From assembly GCF_025854275.1 (NCBI RefSeq), contig NZ_CP107567.1, forward strand, positions 6,386,001-6,450,000: a stretch of DNA of 64,000 nucleotides, read 5' to 3'. The position numbers were made by a program, and so were the translations under genes. Source of the stretch: Streptomyces peucetius (GTDB lineage: Bacteria; Actinomycetota; Actinomycetes; Streptomycetales; Streptomycetaceae). The notes beneath the pieces were generated by a model, which saw only the letters and a list, made by a program, of their open reading frames with translations, searched no databases and was not told where the DNA came from. Positions 47,604 to 57,442 of the stretch are shown one piece after another (the stretch's first letter is position 1; each line of letters opens with the position of its first letter).

Positions 47604-48826
47604 TTGTCGCCTCCGGCGTCCTTGTGGTGCGGGTTCTCCCAGATGACCGTGGCGCCCATGCCGAAGCCGACGCACATGGTGGTCAGGCCGTAGCGGACCT
47701 CCGGCTGCTCCTCGAACTGGCGGGCCAGCTGCGTCATCAGACGCACACCGGACGAGGCCAGCGGGTGGCCGTACGCGATCGCGCCGCCGTACTGGTTGAC
47801 GCGGGCGTCGTCGTCGGCGATGCCGTAGTGGTCGAGGAACGCCAGGACCTGGACGGCGAAGGCCTCGTTGATCTCGAAGAGGTTGATGTCCTCGATGGAC
47901 AGGCCCGCCTTGGCGAGGGCCTTTTCGGTCGCGGGGATCGGGCCGTAGCCCATGACCTCGGGCTCGACGCCGGCGAAGGCGTACGAGACGAGGCGCATCT
48001 TGACCGGGAGGTTGTTCTCGCGGGCGAACTCCTCCGAGGCGATGATCGAGGCGGTGGCGCCGTCGTTCAGGCCCGCGGCGTTGCCGGCGGTGACGCGGCC
48101 GTGGACGCGGAACGGCGTCTTCAGGCCCGCGAGCGACTCGAGCGTGGTGCCCGGGCGCATCGGCTCGTCGGCGGTGACCAGGCCCCAGCCGGTCTCGCCG
48201 GCCTCGGCGCTGGTGCGGCGGACGGACACCGGGACGAGGTCCTGCTGGATCTTGCCGTCGGCGTACGCCTTGGCGGCCTTCTCCTGCGAACGCACGGCGT
48301 ACTCGTCGGCGCGCTGCTTGGTGATCTGCGGGTAGCGGTCGTGCAGGTTCTCCGCGGTCATGCCCATGAAGAGGGCCGACTCGTCGACGAGCTTCTCGCT
48401 GACGAAGCGCGGGTTCGGGTCGACGCCCTCGCCCATCGGGTGGCGGCCCATGTGCTCGACACCGCCGGCGATGACGGCGTCGTACGCGCCGAAGGCGATG
48501 GAGCCGGCGACGCTCGTGACGGCGGTGAGCGCACCGGCGCACATGCGGTCGATCGAGTAGCCCGGCACGGACTGCGGCAGACCGGCGAGGATGCCGGCGG
48601 TGCGGCCGAGGGTCAGACCCTGGTCACCGATCTGTGTGGTCGCGGCGATGGCGACCTCGTCGATCTTCTTGGGGTCGAGAGCCGGGTTGCGTCGCAGCAG
48701 CTCCCGGATGGCCTTCACGACGAGATCGTCGGCGCGGGTCTCGTGGTAGATGCCCTTCGGGCCCGCCTTGCCGAACGGGGTGCGGACGCCGTCGACGAAG
48801 ACGACGTCCCTGACGGTACGAGGCAC
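47600..48826 (-). CDS. fadA: acetyl-CoA acyltransferase (thiolase)
   Basis: 408 residues from GTG 48826, downstream of GGAGGAG. Thiolase fold with the nucleophilic Cys in SIDRMCAGALTAV, the histidine in INEAFAVQVLAFL and GHPLASSGVR, and the second Cys in TTMCVGFGMGA. It cleaves 3-ketoacyl-CoA with CoA, the last beta-oxidation step. Coupled to fadB by an overlapping stop/start. Confidence 0.93.
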   Translation of the reverse strand: MPRTVRDVVFVDGVRTPFGKAGPKGIYHETRADDLVVKAIRELLRRNPALDPKKIDEVAIAATTQIGDQGLTLGRTAGILAGLPQSVPGYSIDRMCAGALTAVTSVAGSIAFGAYDAVIAGGVEHMGRHPMGEGVDPNPRFVSEKLVDESALFMGMTAENLHDRYPQITKQRADEYAVRSQEKAAKAYADGKIQQDLVPVSVRRTSAEAGETGWGLVTADEPMRPGTTLESLAGLKTPFRVHGRVTAGNAAGLNDGATASIIASEEFARENNLPVKMRLVSYAFAGVEPEVMGYGPIPATEKALAKAGLSIEDINLFEINEAFAVQVLAFLDHYGIADDDARVNQYGGAIAYGHPLASSGVRLMTQLARQFEEQPEVRYGLTTMCVGFGMGATVIWENPHHKDAGGDK

Positions 48827-48974
48827 GATGGCTCTCCTCCAGGGTGCGGGGTGGCACTGCTGCGGCACGCACGGCTGAGCGTGCGCTTGCTTCCCTCATG
48901 CTACTAGTGGGTAACCAAGCTGCACAGTCCCGGAGACCGGAGCGGTGAACGTCACACGTCGGCGCCGCCCTCGC

Positions 48975-50261
48975 CTACGGTGCCTTCGCGGTCAGCGCCT
49001 CTGCCAGCACGGGCGCGACCTGTTCCACCTGCCACGGGCGGGCGGCCAGTTCGGTGAGGGCGTCGGAGACGGACGCCACCGTCACTTCGGACGGCGGCTC
49101 CCAGCAGACCCGGCGCACGGTGTCCGGTGTGATCAGGTTCTCCTGCGGCATGTTCAGCTCCTCCGCCAGCGCGGAGACCGCCGCGCGCGCGGCGGACAGG
49201 CGGGCCGCGGCGGCCGGGTCCTTGTCCGCCCACGACCGCGGGGGCGGCGGACCGTTCAGCGGCTGGCCGGGCTGGGGCAGCTCCGAGTCCGGCAGCGCCT
49301 TCGCCCGCTCGACCGCGGCCTGCCACTGCTCGAGCTGACGCCGCCCCATCCGGTGCCCGAACCCGGGCAGCGCGGTCAGCGCGTGGACGTTCGCGGGCAG
49401 CGCGAGCGCGGCCTCGATGATCGCGGCGTCGCCCAGCACCTTGCCGGGGGACACGTCGCGCCGCTGGGCGACCCGGTCGCGGACCGTCCACATCTCCCGT
49501 ACGACCGCCATCTGGCGGCGGCGGCGCACCTTGTGCATCCCCGACGTGCGGCGCCAGGGGTCACGGCGCGGGGGTGGCGGCGGGGCGGACGCGATCGCGT
49601 CGAACTCCTGGCGGGCCCATTCGAGCTTGCCCTGCCGGTCGAGGTCCTTCTCCAGCGCGTCGCGCAGGTCGACCAGCAGCTCCACGTCGAGCGCCGCGTA
49701 CCGCAGCCACGGCTCGGGCAAGGGGCGGCTGGACCAGTCGACGGCCGAGTGGCCCTTCTCCAGGGCGTACCCGAGGACGCTCTCGACCATCGCGCCGAGC
49801 CCGACCCGCGGGTGGCCGCCGAGCCGGCCGGCCAGCTCGGTGTCGAAGAGACGCGTGGGGATCATGCCTATTTCCCGCAGGCACGGCAGGTCCTGGGTGG
49901 CGGCGTGCAGGATCCATTCGGCGTCGGCGAGCGCGTCGCCGAGCCCCGACAGGTCGGGGCAGCCGACGGGATCGATGAGCGCGGTGCCGGCACCCTCACG
50001 GCGTAGCTGTACGAGGTACGCGCGCTGTCCGTACCGGTAGCCGGACGCCCGCTCGGCGTCGACGGCCACGGGCCCGGTGCCGGCCGCGAAGGCGGCGATC
50101 ACCTCGGCGAGGGTGTCCTCGTCGGCGACCACCGGCGGGATGCCTTCACGGGGCTCCAGCAGTGGGATCGGCAGCCCTGCGGCAGGGACGTCGTCGTCCG
50201 AGGGGGCGCCCCCGGTGGCTCGCAGTGCAGTCTCTGCTGCGGTCTCTTGGGCGTCGGTCAC
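48975..50261 (-). CDS. rnd: ribonuclease D
   Basis: 428 residues. N-terminal DEDD 3'-5' exonuclease: PVAVDAERASGYRYGQRAYL, LHAATQDLPCLREIG, LFDTELAGRLGG and YAALDVELLVDLRDAL (the DEDDy Tyr/Asp region). An HRDC domain follows at ~240-320 (REMWTVRDRVAQRRDVSPGK). RNase D trims the 3' ends of tRNA precursors and other small RNAs. It is a single gene, converging on nothing, with a terminator of the neighbouring gene just upstream. Confidence 0.9.
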   Translation of the reverse strand: MTDAQETAAETALRATGGAPSDDDVPAAGLPIPLLEPREGIPPVVADEDTLAEVIAAFAAGTGPVAVDAERASGYRYGQRAYLVQLRREGAGTALIDPVGCPDLSGLGDALADAEWILHAATQDLPCLREIGMIPTRLFDTELAGRLGGHPRVGLGAMVESVLGYALEKGHSAVDWSSRPLPEPWLRYAALDVELLVDLRDALEKDLDRQGKLEWARQEFDAIASAPPPPPRRDPWRRTSGMHKVRRRRQMAVVREMWTVRDRVAQRRDVSPGKVLGDAAIIEAALALPANVHALTALPGFGHRMGRRQLEQWQAAVERAKALPDSELPQPGQPLNGPPPPRSWADKDPAAAARLSAARAAVSALAEELNMPQENLITPDTVRRVCWEPPSEVTVASVSDALTELAARPWQVEQVAPVLAEALTAKAP

Positions 50262-50286
50262 GCGTCAAGGGTATCGGTGAACGGAA

Positions 50287-50322
50287 CGCGCCCGTCGACG
50301 GAACGTTCCGTCGACGGGCGCG
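50287..50322. terminator. 36-bp perfect palindrome terminator
   Basis: CGCGCCCGTCGACGGAAC and its exact complement meet at AACGTT without a loop, 18 nt past the stop of the minus-strand regulator gene and 26 nt upstream of the RNase D start. Confidence 0.7.
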
Positions 50323-50339
50323 GGGGAAGTGTCAAGTGA

Positions 50340-51002
50340 TCAGTGGATGATTCCGGTGCGGAGGGCGACCGCCACCATTCCGGCGCGGTCGCCCGTGCCC
50401 AGCTTGCGTGCGATACGGGCGAGGTGGCTCTTGACGGTCAGCGCGGAGAGTCCCATGGAGACGCCGATCGCCTTGTTGGACTGGCCCTCCGCGACGAGGC
50501 GCAGCACCTCGACCTCGCGGCCGGACAGTTCGCGGTAGCCGCCCGGGTGGCTCGGGGCACCCGGGGGGCGGCGGTGCATACGGTTCGCCGCGGCGCCGAT
50601 GGGGGCGGCACCGGGGCGGGTCGGGTGGCCGATGTTGGTACGGGTACCGGTGACGACGTAGCCCTTGACACCGCCGGCCAGCGCGTTGCGAACGGCGCCG
50701 ATGTCGTCGGCGGCCGACAGTGCCAGCCCGTTGGGCCAGCCTGCCGCGCGGGTCTCGGACAGCAGGGTCAGCCCGGAACCGTCGGGCAGATGGACGTCGG
50801 CAACGCAAATGTCGCGCGGGTTGCCGACGCGGGGACGGGCCTCCGCGATGGACGACGCCTCGATGACGTCACGGACCCCGAGCGCCCACAGGTGGCGGGT
50901 GACGGTGGAACGGACGCGCGGGTCGGCCACGACGACCATGGCCGTCGGCTTGTTCGGGCGGTAGGCGACCAGGCTTGCGGGCTGCTCGAGAAGAACGGAC
51001 AC
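50340..51002 (-). CDS. atypical LuxR-type response regulator (orphan)
   Basis: 220 residues, GTG 51002 behind AGGAGG. The receiver domain keeps the phospho-acceptor region (CVADVHLPDGSG), but the acidic pair reads VVVADPR (one acid lost) and the conserved lysine is replaced (GVKGYVVTGTR instead of GYLLK). A LuxR HTH follows (LSGREVEVLRLVAEGQSNKA). No kinase gene is adjacent. It probably works without conventional phosphorylation, as do several orphan NarL-type regulators in Streptomyces. Target genes unknown. Confidence 0.88.
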   Translation of the reverse strand: MSVLLEQPASLVAYRPNKPTAMVVVADPRVRSTVTRHLWALGVRDVIEASSIAEARPRVGNPRDICVADVHLPDGSGLTLLSETRAAGWPNGLALSAADDIGAVRNALAGGVKGYVVTGTRTNIGHPTRPGAAPIGAAANRMHRRPPGAPSHPGGYRELSGREVEVLRLVAEGQSNKAIGVSMGLSALTVKSHLARIARKLGTGDRAGMVAVALRTGIIH

Positions 51003-51068
51003 CAGGCCTCCTGGAAAGGTGCGGGACGGAGCCGGCTCGGGGATGAAGCCGGGGCGAACCGTGCAGTT

Positions 51069-51081
51069 AGGTCATTGACCT
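51069..51081. promoter_or_regulatory. palindrome upstream of the orphan regulator
   Basis: AGGTCA-T-TGACCT lies 67 nt upstream of the regulator start, in an AT-richer stretch. A second small palindrome, AATTG-GGG-CAATT, is at 51136-51148. Candidate promoter-control sites only. Confidence 0.35.
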
Positions 51082-51244
51082 CTTCGGCAGTGAACCCGTC
51101 CGCCTTTAGAGAATGATCACGATTTGGTGAGTAATAATTGGGGCAATTCGGACAGGCGATCGATCATCCTGCGAGCGAACCGTTCCAGGCGTCGTTCCTG
51201 CGCACGGCCGCGGCCAGTCTCCCGTGCCGCGGCATCGCCCCGGT

Positions 51245-51928
51245 TCAGGCCTGCTGCGGCCCCCGGCGCTGCGGCAGCGTCACCACGCCCGTCGCGTTGT
51301 CCGACGGACCGGCCGGCGACGGGGGCAGACCGGCGACCTGGCAGAGCAGATCGCACCAGGCCACCAGGTGTGCGGCGGTGTCCGGCGCACCACCGGCCCC
51401 TTCCCGGGGCGTCCACGACGCACGGATCTCGATCTGCGTCGCCGGACGACGCTCGGCAAGTCCACCGAAATAGTGAGACCCCGCGCGGGTGACGGTGCCG
51501 CTCGGCTCCCCGTACGACAGTCCGCGCGCCTCCAGGGCGCCCGTCAGCCACGACCAGCACACCTCGGGCAGCAACGGATCGGCCGCCATCTCCGGCTCCA
51601 GCTCCGCCCGCACCAGCGTCACCAACCGGAAGGTGCCCTGCCACGCCTCGTGGCCGGCCGGCTCGTGCAGCAGTACGAGACGCCCGTCCGCGAGATCGTC
51701 GTCGCCGTCGACGACCGCAGCCTCCAGCGCGTACGCGTGCGGCGCGAGCCGCTGCGGGGGCCGCGTCGGATCGATCTCGATCTCCGGCCGTAGCCGCGCC
51801 GACCGCAGCGCCTCGACCGCCTGACGGAACGCAGGCGGAACGGCACTCGGTTCGGCACCCGGTTCCGCGCTCCCCTTGTCGTCAGCGGTGTTGGAATGAT
51901 CGGAAAAGTGTCCCTGAGCCGCAGCCAT
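51245..51928 (-). CDS. DUF3000 protein
   Basis: 227 residues from ATG 51928; an upstream ATG at 52018 would run into the hemE promoter. It matches the actinobacterial DUF3000 type: PPAFRQAVEALRSARLRPEI, RLVLLHEPAGHEAWQGTFRL and RASWTPREGAGG. No catalytic motif is visible and no function is known. It is divergent from hemE, an arrangement conserved in Streptomyces as far as I recall. Confidence 0.8.
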   Translation of the reverse strand: MAAAQGHFSDHSNTADDKGSAEPGAEPSAVPPAFRQAVEALRSARLRPEIEIDPTRPPQRLAPHAYALEAAVVDGDDDLADGRLVLLHEPAGHEAWQGTFRLVTLVRAELEPEMAADPLLPEVCWSWLTGALEARGLSYGEPSGTVTRAGSHYFGGLAERRPATQIEIRASWTPREGAGGAPDTAAHLVAWCDLLCQVAGLPPSPAGPSDNATGVVTLPQRRGPQQA

Positions 51929-52020
51929 GCCGGGAAGAGTAGGCGGAACGGGGGCTCCGCGCAGGGAGGGACACCCATGCCGGGGCAGGCACTTGCCGCG
52001 CACATGCGAAGATTCCATGC

Positions 52021-53085
52021 GTGAGCGCCAACCACAGCCCCGCGGGCCAGCAGACGAAGACGTACGACTCCGCCTTTCTGAAGGCGTGCCGCCGGGAGCC
52101 GGTGCCTCACACGCCCGTCTGGTTCATGCGGCAGGCGGGTCGCTCGCTGCCGGAGTACCTGAAGGTGCGCGAGGGCATCCCGATGCTCGAGTCGTGCATG
52201 CGGCCCGACCTCGTCGCGGAGATCACCCTTCAGCCGGTGCGGCGCCACAAGGTCGACGCCGCGATCTACTTCAGCGACATCGTCGTGCCGCTCAAGGCGA
52301 TCGGCATCGACCTCGACATCAAGCCCGGTGTCGGCCCGGTCGTCGCCGAGCCGATCCGGACGCGCGCCGACCTCGCGCGGCTGCGCGACCTGACGCCCGA
52401 CGACGTCTCGTACGTCACCGAGGCGATGGGCATCCTGACGGGCGAGCTCGGGGCGACCCCGCTCATCGGGTTCGCGGGCGCGCCGTTCACACTGGCGAGC
52501 TACCTCGTCGAGGGCGGGCCGTCGCGCAACCACGAGAACACCAAGGCCCTGATGTACGGCGACCCGCAGCTGTGGGCCGACCTGCTGGACCGCCTCGCGG
52601 AGATCACCTCCGCCTTCCTGAAGGTCCAGATCGAGGCGGGCGCGTCCGCCGTACAGCTCTTCGACTCGTGGGTCGGCGCACTGGCCCCCGCGGACTACCG
52701 ACGCTCCGTGATGCCCGCGTCGGTGAAGGTCTTCGAGGCCGTCGCGTCCTACGGCGTCCCGCGCATCCACTTCGGGGTCGGCACGGGCGAGCTGCTGGGC
52801 CTCATGGGCGAGGCGGGCGCGGACGTGGTCGGCGTCGACTGGCGCGTTCCGCTGGACGAGGCCGTGCGCCGGGTCGGCCCCGGCAAGGCGCTCCAAGGAA
52901 ACCTGGACCCGGCGGTGCTGTTCTCCACGCCGGAGGCGGTGCGCGCGAAGACCCGCGAGGTGCTGGACGCGGCGGCGGGTCTCGAGGGCCACATCTTCAA
53001 CCTGGGGCACGGGGTGCTGCCGACGACGGACCCGGACGCGCTGACGCGGCTGGTGGCGGATGTGCACGAGTCGACGGCGCGCTGA
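52021..53085 (+). CDS. hemE: uroporphyrinogen decarboxylase
   Basis: 354 residues, GTG 52021, apparently without a Shine-Dalgarno. Signature segments: [15 protein letters not shown] with the substrate arginines, [30 protein letters not shown] and FNLGHGVLP. It decarboxylates uroporphyrinogen III to coproporphyrinogen III in the cytoplasm. hemY and hemQ lie 3 kb downstream, and together the three cover the coproporphyrin-dependent haem route apart from ferrochelatase. Confidence 0.96.
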   Translation: MSANHSPAGQQTKTYDSAFLKACRREPVPHTPVWFMRQAGRSLPEYLKVREGIPMLESCMRPDLVAEITLQPVRRHKVDAAIYFSDIVVPLKAIGIDLDIKPGVGPVVAEPIRTRADLARLRDLTPDDVSYVTEAMGILTGELGATPLIGFAGAPFTLASYLVEGGPSRNHENTKALMYGDPQLWADLLDRLAEITSAFLKVQIEAGASAVQLFDSWVGALAPADYRRSVMPASVKVFEAVASYGVPRIHFGVGTGELLGLMGEAGADVVGVDWRVPLDEAVRRVGPGKALQGNLDPAVLFSTPEAVRAKTREVLDAAAGLEGHIFNLGHGVLPTTDPDALTRLVADVHESTAR

Positions 53086-53164
53086 GACCGGCACCTGAGA
53101 CCGGCGCCTGATTCCGCGGCCGAGCCGGTCCGGACGCGCCGCTCGCCGACGAAGCCGCGCGGAC

Positions 53165-53209
53165 ACACCGCTCGCCGCGGGGCCGGGTCGGCCCCGCGGC
53201 GAGCGGTGT
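53165..53209. terminator. bidirectional terminator after hemE
   Basis: ACACCGCTCGCCGCGGGGCC pairs perfectly with its complement around GGGTC (20-bp stem), between hemE and the convergent small secreted protein gene. Confidence 0.85.
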
Positions 53210-53216
53210 CCTTGTC

Positions 53217-53393
53217 TCAGAAGGGGTACTCGCAGCGGATCAGGTCGTGGCCGGGTGTGCCGTTCACGGTCGTGCCCGTGACGGGCCTGCCGTTGACCGC
53301 GCACGTCGTCACGGCGTGGGCGGGGGAGCTCAGGGCGAGTGGTGGGATGACGAGTGAGGCGGCGCAGAGTGCGCGCACTATGTGTCGAATCAT
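53217..53393 (-). CDS. small secreted protein
   Basis: 58 residues from ATG 53393. A signal peptide (RALCAASLVIPPLALSSPAHA) leaves a mature peptide of about 31 residues, TTCAVNGRPVTGTTVNG..., with two cysteines and a C-terminal CEYPF, so one disulphide is possible. No family recognised; similar short secreted peptides occur in many streptomycetes. No clear ribosome binding site; two strong symmetric sequences lie immediately upstream. Confidence 0.65.
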   Translation of the reverse strand: MIRHIVRALCAASLVIPPLALSSPAHAVTTCAVNGRPVTGTTVNGTPGHDLIRCEYPF

Positions 53394-53397
53394 GCGT

Positions 53398-53441
53398 TGG
53401 GTTAACCCATGGTGAGCGAATTGCTGCAATTCGTCACCATG
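53398..53441. promoter_or_regulatory. double palindrome upstream of the small secreted protein gene
   Basis: TGGGTTAACCCA (53398-53409) is a perfect 12-bp palindrome. It abuts a larger dyad at 53408-53441, CATGGTGA..CGAATTG and CAATTCG.TCACCATG, with 15 paired positions, one extra base and a CTG loop. Both are 5-48 nt upstream of the start codon. They could bind a regulator or fold in the mRNA leader. Confidence 0.55.
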
Positions 53442-53494
53442 AGTGAGCGTGGGCCGTCCGCCTGCTCCGGGAGGACACCCGGCCCCGGGACCGG

Positions 53495-54889
53495 CTATCC
53501 TCCCGCCCGCACCGCTGCCGTCGCCTTGCGGGCCGCCACCTGGACCGGGTCCCAGACGGGGGAGAACGGCGGGGCGTAGCCGAGATCCAGGGCCGTCACC
53601 TGCTCGACCGTCAGGCCGGCCGTCAACGCCACGGCCGCGATGTCCACGCGTTTCGCCGCACCCTCCCGGCCCACGATCTGAACGCCCAGCAGACGGCCCG
53701 TGCGGCGTTCCGCAAGCATCTTGACCGTCATCGGCGCCGCACCGGGGAAGTAGCCGGCGCGGCTCGTCGACTCGATCGTGGCCGTCACGTACTGCAGGCC
53801 CACCTCCCGGGCGTCCTTCTCGCGCAGGCCCGTGCGGGCGATCTCCAGGTCGCAGACCTTGCTGACCGCCGTGCCGACCACGCCCGGGAACGTGCCGTAG
53901 CCGCCGCCCGCGTTCGCGCCGATGATCTGGCCGTGCTTGTTGGCGTGGGTGCCGAGCGCGATGTGGCGTTCGCGGCCGGAGACGAGATCCAGGACCTCGA
54001 CGCAGTCGCCGCCCGCCCAGATGTCGTCGTGGCCGCGTACCCGCATCGCCAGGTCGGTGAGCAGCCCGCCGTGACGGCCCAGCGGCAGGCCCGCCGCGCG
54101 GGCGAGGGTGGTTTCCGGCTCGACGCCGAGGCCGAGGACGACCACGTCCGCCGGGTACTCGGCGTCGTCGGTCGCGACCGCCCGGGCCCGGCCGTCGTCG
54201 CCGGTCAGGATCGCGGTGACGGCCGTGCCGGAGACCGTCGTGATGCCCATGCCCGACATCGCCTCGTGGACCAGCCGGCCCATGTCCGGGTCGAGGGTGG
54301 CCATGGGCTGCTCGCCGCGGTTGACGACCGTGACCTCGTAGCCGTGCTTGAGCAGCGCCTCCGCCATCTCGACGCCGATGTATCCGGCGCCGACGACGAC
54401 CGCGCGCCGCCCGGCGGCGCGGTCGAGGGTGTCCAGCAGCGCCTGGCCGTCGTCGAGGGTCTGCACACCGTGCACGCCCGGCGCGTCGATGCCGGGCAGC
54501 GCGGGACGGACCGGGCGGGCGCCGGTCGCGATGACCAGTTTGTCCCAGCCGGTCCAGGCGTCCTCGCCGGTCTCCAGGTCGCGCGAGCGCACCCGCCGGC
54601 CCGCGACGTCGATCTCCGTGACCTCGGTGCGCATCCGCAGATCGATGGACCGCTTGCGGTGCTCCTCGGGCGTCCGCGCGATCAGTTCGTCGCGCTCGCC
54701 GACGTCGCCGCTCACCCAGTACGGGATGCCGCACGCCGAGAACGAGCTGAAATGGCCGCGTTCGAACGCGACGATCTCCAGCTCGTCCGGCCCTTTCATC
54801 CTGCGTGCCTGCGATGCGGCGGACATGCCCGCCGCATCGCCCCCGATGATCACCAGACGCTCGGTCGCCGGACGCTCCGTCGTTGTCAT
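53495..54889 (-). CDS. FAD-dependent CoA-disulfide reductase-type oxidoreductase
   Basis: 464 residues from ATG 54889. Pyridine-nucleotide-disulfide oxidoreductase class II: FAD motif LVIIGGDAAGMSAAS, active-site SSFSACGIPYW with the single redox Cys (CoADR/NADH oxidase type), NAD(P)-binding VVVGAGYIGVEMAEAL, and DIWAGGDCVEV near the second FAD contact. A dimerisation domain follows. It likely reduces CoA-disulfide or a similar low-molecular-weight disulfide, or acts as an NADH oxidase; sequence does not distinguish. Confidence 0.88.
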   Translation of the reverse strand: MTTTERPATERLVIIGGDAAGMSAASQARRMKGPDELEIVAFERGHFSSFSACGIPYWVSGDVGERDELIARTPEEHRKRSIDLRMRTEVTEIDVAGRRVRSRDLETGEDAWTGWDKLVIATGARPVRPALPGIDAPGVHGVQTLDDGQALLDTLDRAAGRRAVVVGAGYIGVEMAEALLKHGYEVTVVNRGEQPMATLDPDMGRLVHEAMSGMGITTVSGTAVTAILTGDDGRARAVATDDAEYPADVVVLGLGVEPETTLARAAGLPLGRHGGLLTDLAMRVRGHDDIWAGGDCVEVLDLVSGRERHIALGTHANKHGQIIGANAGGGYGTFPGVVGTAVSKVCDLEIARTGLREKDAREVGLQYVTATIESTSRAGYFPGAAPMTVKMLAERRTGRLLGVQIVGREGAAKRVDIAAVALTAGLTVEQVTALDLGYAPPFSPVWDPVQVAARKATAAVRAGG

Positions 54890-54917
54890 GGGGAACACGC
54901 TACGGGGAACAGGCCGT

Positions 54918-55877
54918 TCAGTCCTCGGTGACCGGGGGAGCGGCCGGAAGGGGCGACGAGGAGGCCGCGGCCGGGGCCTCTGCCGGCCGCCGGGGCAGCC
55001 GGGGCCGCACCAGCCACCGCCACGCCGCGTACAGCACCGCGGCCACCGCCGCGAACGGCGCCACCGCGCCGAGGACCACCGCGGTCCAGCGCAGCGTCGC
55101 CACCAGCGCGTCCCAGCCGCCGCCGAGCGCGTCGAGGAAGCCCGGGTCGTCGTCTTCCTTGCCCGCATCCGGTCGTTCCTGTTCCGACAGCGTCAGGGTG
55201 ATCGTCGCCATCGAGGTGCGGTCCTTCAGCGCGGCCTGCTGCGCCAGCAGCGACTCCAGGTCGGCCTGACGGCTGCTCAGCTCGCCTTCCAGAGTGACGA
55301 CGTCGGTCAGCTTCGTGGCCCGCTCCATCAGCTCCCGCACCCTGGCCACGCTCGCCCGCTGCGTCGCGATCCGGCTCTCCACGTCCACGACCTGGTCGGT
55401 GACGTCCTTGGCGTCCGCCTTGCGGGCCAACAGCTTGCCGGCGCCCGCCAGTTCGCTCAGGACGGAGTCGTACCGCTCCTGGGGGACGCGCAGCACGACC
55501 CGGGAGGTGACATGGGTGTCGTCGATCCGTTCCGTGGTCTCGTTCTCCACGTGGCCGCCGGCGTTCAGGGCCGTCGTACGGGCGGCGGCGAGCGCCTTCG
55601 TGGCGTCCTTGACCTCCACCTCCAGCGTGGCGGTCCGGATGACGTGCGCCTGCACCGCCGCGGCGGGCTTCGCGGGGCGGCGGTCGGCGCCGCCCTCCGC
55701 CGGCTGCCCGGCGGCCTCGTCCGCCGCGTAACCGGAGCCCGCCGCCCCGTCCCTCTCCTGCTGCGCGGCGGGCTTCGCCGCGCTCCGCGCGCTGTCGCCG
55801 GAGTCGCCCGCGCCGCACCCCGCGAGGGCGAGCGAGGCGGTGAGAAGCAGCACCGCGGATGTACGTCGTGAACCCAT
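54918..55877 (-). CDS. DUF4349 lipoprotein
   Basis: 319 residues from ATG 55877. Lipoprotein signal VLLLTASLALAGCGAGDS, a low-complexity Ala/Gly linker, then the DUF4349 region (AHVIRTATLEVEVKDATKAL) including a coiled-coil segment (~175-225; VVDVESRIATQRASVARVRE). A C-terminal transmembrane helix (AVVLGAVAPFAAVAAVLYAA) and Pro-rich tail follow. Anchored at both ends, it should lie along the outer membrane face. Function unknown. Confidence 0.85.
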   Translation of the reverse strand: MGSRRTSAVLLLTASLALAGCGAGDSGDSARSAAKPAAQQERDGAAGSGYAADEAAGQPAEGGADRRPAKPAAAVQAHVIRTATLEVEVKDATKALAAARTTALNAGGHVENETTERIDDTHVTSRVVLRVPQERYDSVLSELAGAGKLLARKADAKDVTDQVVDVESRIATQRASVARVRELMERATKLTDVVTLEGELSSRQADLESLLAQQAALKDRTSMATITLTLSEQERPDAGKEDDDPGFLDALGGGWDALVATLRWTAVVLGAVAPFAAVAAVLYAAWRWLVRPRLPRRPAEAPAAASSSPLPAAPPVTED

Positions 55878-56007
55878 ACCGGCCCCCCGGGGGATGTGTG
55901 GCGACAAGTCGCAGGTTCGACGTACGACCCGCCTCCGCGGGTTGCCGGAACAAGGTCCCGAACCGGTCACGGTCAGGACTCGGAACGGCGTTTGAGAGAG
56001 TTGGACC

Positions 56008-57438
56008 ATGAACGTGGACACACCTGCGCCCCATGTGGTGGTCGTCGGGGGCGGCATCGCCGGTCTCGCCGCCGCGCACCGGCTGCTCGCCTCCGGCGTG
56101 CGCGTCACCCTCCTCGAGGCCACCGACCGGGTCGGCGGCAAGCTTCGGTCGGGGGAGATCGAGGGCGTACGCGTGGACCTCGGCGCCGAGTCGATGCTCG
56201 CCCGCCGCACCGAGGGCACCGGCCTGGCCCGCGCCGTCGGCCTCGGCGACCGCCTCGAACCGCCGGCGACCGCGACCTCCGCGGTGTGGACCCGCGACGC
56301 CCTGCGGCCCATGCCGAAGGGCCATGTGATGGGCGTCCCGGGCGACGCGTCGGCGCTGGCCGGGCTGCTGTCGCCCGAGGGGCTCGCCCGCATCGAACAC
56401 GAGAAGGACCTCCCGCCGACCGGGATCGGCGACGACGTGGCCGTCGGCGCGTACGTCGCGGAGCGCCTCGGCCGGGAGGTCGTCGACCGGCTCGTGGAGC
56501 CGCTGCTCGGCGGGGTGTACGCCGGGGACGCCTACCGCATCTCGATGCGCGCGGCCGTGCCCCAGCTGTTCGAGGCTGCCAGGTCCCACGGCTCGCTGCT
56601 CGACGGCGTGCGGGACATCCAGGCCAGGGCCGCCGCCGGGCAGCAGACCGGCGGGCCGGTCTTCATGGGCCTCGACGGCGGCATCGGCACCCTGCCGGGC
56701 GCCGTCGCCGACGCCGTGCGCGCGCAGGGCGGCGACATCCGCACCGAAACGCCCGTCCTCGGGCTCGCCCGCGCAGGCGCCGGCTGGCGGGTCCGCACGG
56801 ACCGGGAGACGCTCGCCGCCGACGCCGTGGTGCTCGCGACGCCCGCCTGGTCCGCGTCCGCGCTCCTCGCCGGCGAGTCACCGGCCGCGGCGGCCGAGCT
56901 GGGGCACGTCGAGTACGCCTCGATGGCGCTCGTGACCATGGCGTTCCGGCGCGCCGACGTGACCGGGATGCCGGACGGCAGCGGTTTCCTCGTCCCGCCC
57001 GTCGACGGCCGCACCATCAAGGCGTCCACGTTCTCGTCGAACAAATGGGGCTGGGTCGCCCGGGGCGCGGGCGACCTGTTCGTGCTGCGCACCTCCGTCG
57101 GCCGCTACGGCGAGGAGCAGGCCCTCGAACGCGAGGACAGCGAGCTCGTCGATGTCTCCCTGGCGGACCTCGGAGCGGCGGTCGGACTCACCGCCGCTCC
57201 GGTGGCCTTTGAGGTCACCCGGTGGACGGCCGGTCTGCCCCAGTACCCGGTCGGGCACCTCGCCCGGGTCGCCCGCATCCGTGACGAGATCGCCAAGGTG
57301 CCGGGCCTGCGGGTCTGTGGCGCCGTGTACGACGGTGTCGGCATCCCCGCCTGCATCGCGAGCGGGCAGCGTGCCGCCGACGAGATTCTCGCCACGCCGA
57401 CCCTGGCGCGGGGCACGGACGGCGAGGCGGGACAATAG
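56008..57438 (+). CDS. hemY: coproporphyrinogen III/protoporphyrinogen oxidase
   Basis: 476 residues from ATG 56008. FAD-binding motif [18 protein letters not shown] at the N-terminus; [12 protein letters not shown] and the C-terminal [18 protein letters not shown] are typical of HemY/HemG-type oxidases. In actinobacteria this enzyme (CgoX) oxidises coproporphyrinogen III to coproporphyrin III, before iron insertion. hemQ starts 5 nt after its stop, so the two are one operon. Confidence 0.93.
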   Translation: MNVDTPAPHVVVVGGGIAGLAAAHRLLASGVRVTLLEATDRVGGKLRSGEIEGVRVDLGAESMLARRTEGTGLARAVGLGDRLEPPATATSAVWTRDALRPMPKGHVMGVPGDASALAGLLSPEGLARIEHEKDLPPTGIGDDVAVGAYVAERLGREVVDRLVEPLLGGVYAGDAYRISMRAAVPQLFEAARSHGSLLDGVRDIQARAAAGQQTGGPVFMGLDGGIGTLPGAVADAVRAQGGDIRTETPVLGLARAGAGWRVRTDRETLAADAVVLATPAWSASALLAGESPAAAAELGHVEYASMALVTMAFRRADVTGMPDGSGFLVPPVDGRTIKASTFSSNKWGWVARGAGDLFVLRTSVGRYGEEQALEREDSELVDVSLADLGAAVGLTAAPVAFEVTRWTAGLPQYPVGHLARVARIRDEIAKVPGLRVCGAVYDGVGIPACIASGQRAADEILATPTLARGTDGEAGQ

Positions 57439-57442
57439 CCGT

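Noticed and set aside
51117..51644. Minus-strand frame extending past the DUF3000 gene
   Set aside because: Mostly a shifted reading of DUF3000, with no start site and no recognisable domain.
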